DNA from: an uncultured Pedobacter sp.
GTDB lineage: Bacteria > Bacteroidota > Bacteroidia > Sphingobacteriales > Sphingobacteriaceae
DNA: 6,809 nucleotides
Assembly: GCA_946478755.1 (NCBI GenBank)
Contig: CAMLDJ010000293.1
Location: 1 to 6,809, forward strand
Reading direction: 5' to 3'
The position numbers and the translations under genes are program-made. A model generated the notes under the pieces. It worked only from the letters and a program-made list of their open reading frames with translations, was not told the DNA's origin and searched no databases. Below, piece by piece: positions 1 to 5,935 of the stretch (the first letter of the stretch is position 1; each line of letters starts with the position of its first letter).

Positions 1-22
1 AGTGTTTTACGCTAACCAAAGC

Positions 23-2470
23 TTATTGGGTGTTGTTTTTCTTTTTTTCTCTTTCTTCCTGACGCTGTTTTCTTCTTAGTTCTCTTTCCTCTTTCTTAGT
101 CAGAGGAACTTCGGCCGCAGGCTGTTTAATGGGCTCCGTAGTTTTCTTTTCTTCAGTTTTCTGAATTACGGGTTCATTTTGAATAGTCTGCGGCGCCTCT
201 GTCATGGGCACTTCAAAATTAGTAGAATCGACCTCAAGGCTGTCATTTGATGTGGTATCAACTTCATATCTCGGGGTAGGGCAGTTGATCTCTCTGGTAA
301 TTTTTACTTTTGCTTTAGGAAAGGGGCCCATAGTATAACCGGTAGATGGATCTTTGTATACCTTTTCCATGAATTTGGCAAAAATAGGCAGGGCCGTTCT
401 TGAACCTTCGCCTGTTTCTCCGTTTTTAAAGTGTGCTGTACGTTCGTCACAGCCCACCCAAACGCCGGTTACAAGATCTTTGGTGATGCCCATATACCAA
501 GCATCTACATAATCACTTGATGTACCTGTCTTTCCTCCAATCTGGTTGTTCTTTTTCCAAAGGTCCCATTCCCATAAAGCCTGCGAAGTGCCGCCGGGCT
601 CCTCCATTCCTCCTCTGAACATGTACAGCATCAGCCAGGATATCTCTTCAGTTAACACCCTTTTCACTTTTGCCGTAAATTCTTCGATGATGTTACCATC
701 CAGATCCGTGATCTTCTCCACAAGAATCGGATCTGTTTTCATACCTCCATTTAAAAAAGTGCCATATGCTTTAACCATTTCAAATACAGATACATCATTT
801 GGACCCAGGCTAACCGATGGAACAGACTCCAGGTGGCTATCAATGCCGCATTCATGAGCCCATTTTACCACATTGTCCCAGCCTACTTTTTCTGTAACCT
901 GGGCGGTGATGGTGTTTACTGATTTAGCCATTGCCCAACGGAGCGACATTTCGCGGTAACTTACACTCCAGTCAGCATTTTTAGGCTCCCAATATTCCGT
1001 TTTCCCTTTTTCCTGATAGGCGATCCGAACTGGCTTGTCGGTAAATTTATCACAGGGACTCATTCCGCTTTCCAATGCTGCCAGGTAAGCAAAAGGCTTA
1101 AATGTAGAGCCGGCTTGTCTTTTTGCCTGGTTAACGTGATCGTATTTAAAATATTTATGGTCAATACCACCTACCCAGACCTTGATTTTACCATTAAAGG
1201 GATCGAGCGTCATCATTCCGGTATTCATCATTTTTCCGTAATAGCGGATGGAGTCCATCGTGGAAAAAAGTGTATCCCGGTCACCTTTCCAGGTAAAGAT
1301 CTTCATCTTTTTCTTTTTGTTGAACCATGCTGTCACAGAATCGGGTGCGTTGGGGTATTTTTTTTCCAGCAGCTTATAAATAGGAAGGTTGCGCATGGCC
1401 CGATCAGGAAAGTCTACTTTTTTCTTCTCGGAATCTTCCCAGGGGTCTTCATTGCCCCAAACGTTATAAAACCTTCTTTGGATGGTTTTCATCTGATCTG
1501 CTACAGCTTCCTCAGCATATTGCTGAAGTTTGGAATCAATGGTCGTATAGATCTTTAATCCATCCTCATAGAGATCGTATCCATTGTCTTTACACCATTT
1601 TTCAAGATACTTATCTACCGCTGCTCTTAAATAAGAATCGCCATCACTGCCCTCATCGATGCTTCCTTGATTCAGTTTTATTGGAGTGGCTTTGTAAGTA
1701 TTCAGTTCTGCCGCAGAAATATAATTGTATTTGTTCATCTGTGCCAGGGCGACATTACGGCGCTCCAAAGCTTTTTCCGGATTTCTGATTGGATTATAAG
1801 TGGTGGTACCCTTTAGCATACCCACCAAGAGGGCTGATTCCGGTACTTCCAGTTGGTTGGCTTCTTTATCGAAGTAGATACGCGCGGCTGTTTTAATACC
1901 GTAGGCATTATTACCAAATGAAACCGTATTCAGATACATGGTAAGGATATCATTTTTTGAATAGTTGGATTCCAGTTTGACGGCAGTAAGCCATTCTTTC
2001 AGCTTGGCGATAATGGTTCGCAGAACAGGGATGTGGCTTAGAAAGCCTTGCGACTTATTGTATCTTGTACGATATAGATTTTTTGCCAGCTGTTGTGTAA
2101 TTGTACTTGCCCCGCGCCTATCTCCGGTGGCAGTTGAAATCCCGCTGGAGAGCAGTGAACGGAAATCAATACCCATATGTTTGTAGAAACGGACATCTTC
2201 CGTTGCGACAAGTGCGTTGATCACGCTGGGTGATATTTCGTTGAAATTCACCGGGGTGCGGTTTTCCTTGTAGTAACGGCCGATTAATTTTCCATCTGAA
2301 GTGTACAGTTCTGAACCTACCCGAAGTGTTGGTGTTTTGATATCTTTAATAGAAGGGGAGTAACCAAATAGCCATAAGAAATTCAGTTGCAATGCACAAA
2401 AAAAGAGAATGAGACAAAAAAGGAATATGCTTGGATAACGAATATACTTATTGCGAATTTCTTTAAACAT
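23..2470 (-). CDS. Class A penicillin-binding protein 1A (bifunctional glycosyltransferase/transpeptidase)
   Basis: Membrane-anchored peptidoglycan synthase that polymerises lipid II and cross-links stem peptides on the periplasmic side of the inner membrane. Numbering is from the ATG at 2470. A single membrane anchor spans about residues 12-35. The GT51 glycosyltransferase domain follows, with ATEDVRFYKHMG (catalytic Glu 91), GASTITQQLAKNLY (about 120-133), KLKEWLTAVKLE (second acidic residue Glu 159) and YLNTVSFGNNAYG (about 179-191). The transpeptidase domain carries all three penicillin-binding motifs: STFK (Ser 455 nucleophile, Lys 458), SVN (517-519) and KTGT (647-650). Total length of 815 aa is normal for Bacteroidota PBP1A. 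The last 60 or so residues are a low-complexity Thr/Pro/Glu then Lys/Arg/Glu-rich tail outside the enzyme domains. The frame stays open to a TTG at 2485 (five more codons), but ATG fits better because MFKEIRNKY gives a normal short cytoplasmic N-terminus. No Shine-Dalgarno site is evident. It is equivalent in type to ponA/mrcA; the exact orthologue name is not certain. Confidence 0.95.
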   Translation of the reverse strand: MFKEIRNKYIRYPSIFLFCLILFFCALQLNFLWLFGYSPSIKDIKTPTLRVGSELYTSDGKLIGRYYKENRTPVNFNEISPSVINALVATEDVRFYKHMGIDFRSLLSSGISTATGDRRGASTITQQLAKNLYRTRYNKSQGFLSHIPVLRTIIAKLKEWLTAVKLESNYSKNDILTMYLNTVSFGNNAYGIKTAARIYFDKEANQLEVPESALLVGMLKGTTTYNPIRNPEKALERRNVALAQMNKYNYISAAELNTYKATPIKLNQGSIDEGSDGDSYLRAAVDKYLEKWCKDNGYDLYEDGLKIYTTIDSKLQQYAEEAVADQMKTIQRRFYNVWGNEDPWEDSEKKKVDFPDRAMRNLPIYKLLEKKYPNAPDSVTAWFNKKKKMKIFTWKGDRDTLFSTMDSIRYYGKMMNTGMMTLDPFNGKIKVWVGGIDHKYFKYDHVNQAKRQAGSTFKPFAYLAALESGMSPCDKFTDKPVRIAYQEKGKTEYWEPKNADWSVSYREMSLRWAMAKSVNTITAQVTEKVGWDNVVKWAHECGIDSHLESVPSVSLGPNDVSVFEMVKAYGTFLNGGMKTDPILVEKITDLDGNIIEEFTAKVKRVLTEEISWLMLYMFRGGMEEPGGTSQALWEWDLWKKNNQIGGKTGTSSDYVDAWYMGITKDLVTGVWVGCDERTAHFKNGETGEGSRTALPIFAKFMEKVYKDPSTGYTMGPFPKAKVKITREINCPTPRYEVDTTSNDSLEVDSTNFEVPMTEAPQTIQNEPVIQKTEEKKTTEPIKQPAAEVPLTKKEERELRRKQRQEEREKKKNNTQ

Positions 2471-2560
2471 GGGGGTAAATATCAAAAAAACGTTAAACAG
2501 TTAATGTTAAATAGTGTTAAAAGTTACATTGCAAATTAACATAATTAAATTGGAAGAGCC

Positions 2561-2761
2561 GATCCTCACACGTCATTTTTGCTGAAATACCCGGATATTC
2601 ATATTAGCCTTTCAAGGCGCTCTGCTCGACCTTGTCGGGACCTAGGTAGCCTTCCGGTAGGGAGTACAAAACTTTTGGTCTTTTCATGCGTTTGCAAAAA
2701 CTACTGCGCTATCGCTTAAAGTCCCGGTTAGTGCTGGTAGTGGTGAACGGACATGAAGATC
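2561..2761. repeat. Candidate intergenic repeat element with imperfect terminal inverted repeats
   Basis: This stretch fills most of the gap between the divergent PBP1A and DoxX-like genes. Seen directly: the left end reads GATCCTCACACGTC and the right end, reverse-complemented, reads GATCTTCATGTC, an imperfect inverted match allowing a 2-base indel. The interior contains a short perfect inverted repeat GCCTT-TC-AAGGC near 2608-2619, GGGAC/GTCCC pairing at distance, and visibly more GC than the AT-rich flanks. On the minus strand a 27-codon open frame (2687 to 2604) begins MKRPKVLYSLPEGYLG and stops; it has no ribosome-binding context and continues open after its stop, so I do not call it a gene. 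Inference: a non-autonomous MITE-like or REP-like dispersed repeat. No target-site duplication is obvious. With only one copy in view, repeat status cannot be proven here. The rest of the 2471-2823 gap is AT-rich promoter-type sequence for the two divergent genes. Confidence 0.35.
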
Positions 2762-2823
2762 GTCTTTAAAATTTGTAACCCTTTTTTTTGGGCGTTCTCT
2801 AATGTGTAAAAAAGAAATTCATT

Positions 2824-3210
2824 ATGGAAACTCAAACTAAAAACATCAGTTCTATTCAGACGTTATTAAAATTTACTTATGGCTTAATACCCATTGTCGC
2901 AGGTGCTGATAAGTTTACCAATCTTTTAACAGATTGGTCTCAATACCTTAATCCTTCTTTAAAGTCTATGCTGCCTTTCAGTGATCATGTATTTATGATG
3001 ATCGTTGGGGTAATTGAAATTATAGCCGGGATCCTTGTTTTTCTGAATCCGCAAAAGGGTGGATACCTGGTCTGTGTCTGGCTGGTGCTTATTGCTTTGA
3101 CTTTACTGGCAAGTGGTAATTATCTGGATGTGGCGGTGAGGGACCTGGCTATGGCCATTGGTGCTTTTTCCCTCGCGAAAATGTCTGGCACTACAAAATT
3201 AATATCTTAG
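2824..3210 (+). CDS. DoxX-like four-helix integral membrane protein
   Basis: Small hydrophobic membrane protein of 128 aa with four predicted transmembrane helices at about residues 11-29, 54-74, 80-97 and 102-120, and short loops. The pattern of an early Gly/Ala-rich helix followed by a helix with an internal Glu (IVGVIEIIAGILVFL) resembles DoxX/DoxD-like families; this is a fold-level resemblance, and no catalytic motif is visible. Biochemical role is unknown; in other bacteria DoxX-type proteins are linked to quinone or thiosulfate oxidation and redox-stress complexes, which should not be transferred automatically. The ATG is preceded by an A-rich leader (GTAAAAAAGAAATTCATT), typical of Bacteroidota, rather than a Shine-Dalgarno site. 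A weak promoter-like AAAATTTG (one mismatch to TAnnTTTG) lies at 2768-2775. Its stop is one base before the folE start, so the two are almost certainly cotranscribed and translationally coupled. Confidence 0.72.
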   Translation: METQTKNISSIQTLLKFTYGLIPIVAGADKFTNLLTDWSQYLNPSLKSMLPFSDHVFMMIVGVIEIIAGILVFLNPQKGGYLVCVWLVLIALTLLASGNYLDVAVRDLAMAIGAFSLAKMSGTTKLIS

Positions 3211-3211
3211 C

Positions 3212-3952
3212 ATGGCCAGACCGATCGATAAAATATTGGCGATACAGGATGTTCGCCATCCTATAAAGGCGCTTCCATTGCGTATTAGAGCGGTTGACCC
3301 GACATCCGAACTTGCAGATTTATTGGGTGAACAGCATGTCGGGACTTCCTATGATACGCCCCTTCGAACAGATGCTTTCGATCTGAATGATGAAGAAAAG
3401 ATAAAACTGATCTCCATCCATTTCCGGGAGATTATGCAGACCCTGGGCTTGGACTTAACAGACGACAGTCTCAGCGGGACTCCCGGCCGTGTGGCTAAAA
3501 TGTTTGTGAAAGAGGTGTTCCGTGGATTAAATCCTGCACATAAGCCGGAGATGACTTTATTTGATAACAAATACCAGTACAATCAAATGCTGGTGGAAAA
3601 GAACATCACACTATATTCCCATTGCGAGCATCATTTTGTTCCGATTATTGGTAAGGTTCACATTGCGTATATTTCATCTGGAAAAGTGATCGGCTTATCT
3701 AAATTGAACAGGGTTGTTCAGTACTATGCACAAAGGCCACAGGTTCAGGAACGTTTAACTGTCCAGATCGCCAACGAATTGGGCGCTGTTTTGCAAACTG
3801 AAGATGTTGCGGTTGTAATCGAAGCAACACATTTGTGCGTTTCTTCACGAGGAATTAGAGACGTAAACAGCAGCACTGTCACCGCTCAATATAAGGGAGC
3901 TTTCTTGGAGACTAAAAGGAAGGAAGAATTTTTACATTATATCAAAAGTTAA
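3212..3952 (+). CDS. folE: GTP cyclohydrolase I (type I, FolE)
   Basis: Cytosolic zinc enzyme that converts GTP to 7,8-dihydroneopterin triphosphate, the first step of folate and tetrahydropterin synthesis; the family forms a decamer. The zinc ligands are present: Cys 138 and His 141 in SHCEHHFVP, and Cys 209 in EATHLCVSSRGI, matching Cys110/His113/Cys181 of the E. coli enzyme. Other family signatures are GTPGRVAKMF (89-98), IGLSKLNRVVQYYAQRPQVQERLT (160-183) and the SSTVTAQYKGAF segment near 220-231. Length is 246 aa, slightly longer than E. coli FolE (222 aa), due to a less conserved N-terminal extension of roughly 25-30 residues. The ATG at 3212 is the only plausible start, since the next Met is at residue 75 inside the domain. 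It starts one base after the DoxX-like stop, implying translational coupling. No strong intrinsic terminator follows. Whether this is the sole folE of the genome or a second copy cannot be told from the window. Confidence 0.95.
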   Translation: MARPIDKILAIQDVRHPIKALPLRIRAVDPTSELADLLGEQHVGTSYDTPLRTDAFDLNDEEKIKLISIHFREIMQTLGLDLTDDSLSGTPGRVAKMFVKEVFRGLNPAHKPEMTLFDNKYQYNQMLVEKNITLYSHCEHHFVPIIGKVHIAYISSGKVIGLSKLNRVVQYYAQRPQVQERLTVQIANELGAVLQTEDVAVVIEATHLCVSSRGIRDVNSSTVTAQYKGAFLETKRKEEFLHYIKS

Positions 3953-3962
3953 ATGTTGGCTG

Positions 3963-4045
3963 TTATAAGGCCGGATTGATAAACAAGGATAGGCCTAGTA
4001 TGCCTCTTGCATAGACCTACCGCTACGGAACTATAATGCCAGATT
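3963..4045. repeat. Degenerate direct repeat flanking an imperfect hairpin
   Basis: Downstream of folE, TTATAAGGCCGGATT (3963-3977) recurs as CTATAATGCCAGATT (4031-4045), 12 of 15 positions identical in direct orientation. Between them an imperfect hairpin at 3990-4019 pairs TATGC with GCATA around a CTCTT loop, with outer TAGG/CCTA pairing and an internal mismatch or bulge. No T-run follows, so it is not a classical intrinsic terminator; it might stabilise or terminate the folE transcript weakly. It could equally be chance similarity or decayed intergenic sequence. Confidence 0.3.
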
Positions 4046-4048
4046 AAC

Positions 4049-4096
4049 TATGACTCAATAATAAAAGATAAGTATATCTTTTATTATTGAGTCATA
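4049..4096. promoter_or_regulatory. Perfect 22-bp-arm palindrome, likely operator for the Rrf2 regulator
   Basis: The left arm (4049-4070) and right arm (4075-4096) are exact reverse complements separated by only AGTA. The core reads ATAAAAGATA-AGTA-TATCTTTTAT, resembling in architecture the AT-rich AAGAT.../...ATCTT dyads bound by Rrf2-family regulators such as NsrR. It ends 21 bases before the ATG of the Rrf2 gene and overlaps the expected -33 region of its promoter, the standard place for autorepression. A similar half-site lies before hmp. It has no T-run and sits in a promoter, so a terminator is less likely. Operator function is inferred. Confidence 0.6.
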
Positions 4097-4109
4097 TGTT
4101 TTACATTTG
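4079..4109 (+). promoter_or_regulatory. Bacteroidota-type promoter for the Rrf2 regulator gene
   Basis: TACATTTG at 4102-4109 is an exact match to the Bacteroidota -7 element TAnnTTTG. A TTTT at 4079-4082, 19 bases upstream, can serve as a weak -33 element (consensus TTTG) and lies inside the right arm of the palindrome. Transcription would start within a few bases of the ATG at 4118, giving a very short or absent leader. The promoter is inferred from sequence alone. Confidence 0.5.
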
Positions 4110-4117
4110 TCCCGCAG

Positions 4118-4555
4118 ATGGGAATTTTTTCAAAGACATGTGAATATGCAATGCGGTCGGTGTTCTTCATCGCTCATCGGACAGCTGGCGGCAGTAGGGT
4201 GGGGATAAAAGAAATTTCGACCGGTATCGATTCGCCCGAACATTTCCTTGCCAAGATCTTACAAGACCTGAGCAAAAAGGGAATTGTCCAGTCGGTAAAA
4301 GGACCAAATGGCGGCTTTTATATGGATGCTTCAGCGTTAAAAAGGCCTTTGTCAGATGTCGTAGAGGCGGTTGACGGCAAAAGTTTATTTACCGGATGCG
4401 GCTTGGGTTTAGAATATTGCGCTGAGACGAATCCCTGTCCTTTACACCATGAATTTAAAGAGATCCGCAATAAAATCCAGCAAATGCTTCAGGAAACATC
4501 CATATCTGATTTTAATGATGATTTGAACCTGGGGATTACTAAATTGAAAAAATAA
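4118..4555 (+). CDS. Rrf2-family transcriptional regulator, probable NO/Fe-S-responsive repressor
   Basis: Winged helix-turn-helix regulator of 145 aa, the usual Rrf2 length. The N-terminal MGIFSKTCEYAMRSVFFIA matches the family start; the recognition region is VGIKEISTGIDSPEHFLAKILQDLSKKGIVQSVKG (28-62), and the wing is GPNGGFYM (62-69). A three-cysteine cluster-binding segment is visible at Cys 94, Cys 101 and Cys 107 (CGLGLEYCAETNPC), comparable with the Fe-S ligands of IscR and NsrR, though the first spacing is six residues instead of the five common there. Cys 8 is additional. It lies 45 bases before flavohemoglobin in the same direction, the classic arrangement for an NO sensor controlling hmp, so an NsrR-like role is inferred: the cluster is damaged by NO and repression is lifted. 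The upstream palindrome suggests autoregulation. IscR-like or general redox sensing remains possible. I withhold the symbol nsrR because orthology is not demonstrated. Confidence 0.9.
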   Translation: MGIFSKTCEYAMRSVFFIAHRTAGGSRVGIKEISTGIDSPEHFLAKILQDLSKKGIVQSVKGPNGGFYMDASALKRPLSDVVEAVDGKSLFTGCGLGLEYCAETNPCPLHHEFKEIRNKIQQMLQETSISDFNDDLNLGITKLKK

Positions 4556-4561
4556 AAAATC

Positions 4562-4600
4562 TGACTAAATAAAGGATAAAAAGGTATTTATATATTTATT
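4562..4600 (+). promoter_or_regulatory. AT-rich putative operator/promoter segment before hmp
   Basis: The 45-base spacer between the regulator and hmp contains AATAAAGGATA at 4568-4578, a 10 of 11 match to AATAAAAGATA in the left arm of the 4049-4096 palindrome, and a TGACT pentamer upstream as in that palindrome. The right half is degenerate (TATTTATATATTTATT, 4585-4600). TATATTTA at 4591-4598 matches 7 of 8 positions of the -7 consensus but sits too close to the ATG to be a convincing promoter. A second, weaker site for the same regulator is inferred; hmp may also be read through from the upstream gene. Confidence 0.35.
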
Positions 4601-5812
4601 ATGACTAGTGAACAAAAACAATTGATCAGCGCTACAGTGCCAGTTTTAAAAGAGAACGGAGTAATGTTAACCAAACATTTTTATGCCAGGATGTTTAGCC
4701 ATAATCCCGAACTGAAAAATCTCTTCAATATGGGAAACCAGCAAAGTGGTAAACAGCAAACTGCCCTTGCCATGGCTGTTCTGGCCTATGCAGAGAATAT
4801 TGCAAATCCAGGTGTATTGATGCCAGTGGTAGACCGGATAGGGCATAAGCATGTAAGCTTAGACATCAGACCTGAACAATATCAAATCGTAGGCAATCAT
4901 TTAATCGCCTCGATTCAGGAAGTTTTAGGAGGTGCTGCAACACCGGGAATTATAGATGCCTGGACTGCTGCTTATCAACAGCTGGCAGATCTGATGTCGG
5001 GCCACGAAGCTAAACTTTACCAGCACAAAGTGGCTGAGCAACATGGCTGGACAGGTTGGAGGCCATTCAAGGTGAGTAGAAAAGTTAAGGAATCGGCTGA
5101 AATTACATCCTTCTACCTTTTTCCTGCCGATGGTGGTAAGGTTATGGCACATATCCCAGGGCAATATATCAGTATAAGAGTGTTTTTGCCAGAAATGAGT
5201 CTGTACCAAGCCCGTCAGTACAGCGTCTCAAGCGCACCGACGCAGGATTATTACCGGATTTCTGTAAAAGCCGAAAAGGGAGTGGATTTGGACACCAACG
5301 GATTAATCAGTAACCATCTTCATGACTCGGTAAAAGTAGGTGATGTTGTAGATCTGACTCCTCCTGCTGGTGATTTTCAGCTTGCCGACGATCTTGCCAG
5401 TCCGGTAGTTCTGATTAGCGGCGGAGTGGGATTAACGCCGATGATCAGCATGCTTCAAAACCTGGTCGAAAAAGATTATGCTTATCCGATCACCTGGCTG
5501 CATGGATGCCGCAACCGCTCGGTACATGCTTTTAAACACCAGCTGGATCAAATTGTAAGTGAAAGAGAACAAATAGAGCAACATATTTTTTACGACACTC
5601 CAACTGAATTTGACAAAATGGACGGAGTGAAAGAAGGGTTTCTTGATCTCCAGAAAATAGGGTCATTGCCAAGATATTCTGGTGCCAAATATTACATATG
5701 CGGACCTGCGGCTTTCATTCGTAAGCAATATCAGGATCTGATTGCAATGGGAATAGCAAAGGAATCCATCTTATTTGAGGAATTTGGCCCTGCTTTACTC
5801 CAATTAAATTAA
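4601..5812 (+). CDS. hmp: Flavohemoglobin (nitric oxide dioxygenase)
   Basis: Cytosolic NO-detoxifying enzyme: heme-bound O2 and NO give nitrate, with electrons from NAD(P)H through FAD. Length of 403 aa is normal and all three domains are intact. The globin domain (about 1-138) has the proximal heme His 84 in IGHKHVSLDIRPEQY, distal pocket Tyr 28 (HFYARMF) and Gln 52, and the Tyr 94/Glu 136 pair that assists the proximal His, equivalent to E. coli Hmp Tyr29, Gln53, His85, Tyr95 and Glu137. The FAD-binding domain (about 150-260) carries RQYS at 205-208. The NAD-binding domain (about 265-400) has GGVGLTP (274-280), CGP (367-369) and the terminal FEEFGP (392-397). It starts 45 bases after the Rrf2 regulator and probably shares its control. 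The ATG matches the family N-terminus; there is no Shine-Dalgarno site, only an AT-rich leader. A hairpin terminator follows. Nothing suggests truncation or loss of a key residue. Confidence 0.97.
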   Translation: MTSEQKQLISATVPVLKENGVMLTKHFYARMFSHNPELKNLFNMGNQQSGKQQTALAMAVLAYAENIANPGVLMPVVDRIGHKHVSLDIRPEQYQIVGNHLIASIQEVLGGAATPGIIDAWTAAYQQLADLMSGHEAKLYQHKVAEQHGWTGWRPFKVSRKVKESAEITSFYLFPADGGKVMAHIPGQYISIRVFLPEMSLYQARQYSVSSAPTQDYYRISVKAEKGVDLDTNGLISNHLHDSVKVGDVVDLTPPAGDFQLADDLASPVVLISGGVGLTPMISMLQNLVEKDYAYPITWLHGCRNRSVHAFKHQLDQIVSEREQIEQHIFYDTPTEFDKMDGVKEGFLDLQKIGSLPRYSGAKYYICGPAAFIRKQYQDLIAMGIAKESILFEEFGPALLQLN

Positions 5813-5816
5813 TCGG

Positions 5817-5837
5817 AGGCTGAATCTTAAGCAGCCT
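5817..5837 (+). other. Small stem-loop just after hmp
   Basis: AGGCTG (5817-5822) and CAGCCT (5832-5837) form a perfect 6-bp stem with a 9-base loop, starting four bases after the hmp stop. No T-run follows, so it is unlikely to terminate by itself; it may protect the transcript 3' end, or be chance. Confidence 0.3.
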
Positions 5838-5885
5838 GCTTCAATCATAAAATTCAGTCATACGAACTGATTGGACTTTTCTTTT

Positions 5886-5935
5886 AAAGAGTCAATAGCA
5901 CTTACCCGGAAGGTGGCTACTATTGGCTCTTTTTT
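5886..5935 (+). terminator. Intrinsic terminator of hmp, overlapping the 3' end of the convergent DUF488 gene
   Basis: The 13-base arms AAAGAGTCAATAG (5886-5898) and CTATTGGCTCTTT (5920-5932) pair fully in RNA with one U-G wobble. The loop contains a secondary 5-bp stem (CACTT with AGGTG). On the plus strand the right arm runs into TTTTTT ending at 5935, a good T-tract for hmp termination. On the minus strand the stem is followed only by a short TTT, so it is a weaker terminator for the opposing gene. The right arm also encodes the last codons (Lys-Ser-Gln-stop) of the minus-strand gene. Confidence 0.75.

Noticed and set aside
546..857. 103-aa plus-strand open frame
   Set aside because: It is antisense to the transpeptidase domain of PBP1A, matches no known family, and lacks any leader; it is a shadow of the real gene.
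1115..1558. 147-aa plus-strand open frame
   Set aside because: Antisense to the middle of PBP1A, with atypical Cys/His/Phe-rich composition and no recognisable domain.
2471..2485. TTG start extending PBP1A by five residues
   Set aside because: The ATG at 2470 already gives a normal N-terminus, TTG starts are rare, and the extra residues IFTP add nothing recognisable.
2471..2823. A tRNA, small RNA or riboswitch in the large divergent gap
   Set aside because: I could not fold a cloverleaf or recognise any known riboswitch core; only the repeat-like element stands out.
4049..4096. The palindrome as a folE terminator
   Set aside because: It is almost entirely A/T, has no following T-run, and overlaps a promoter directly before the next gene, so an operator fits better.
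4925..5209. 94-aa minus-strand open frame
   Set aside because: Lies opposite the globin/FAD junction of hmp; its composition is not protein-like and hmp is clearly the coding strand.
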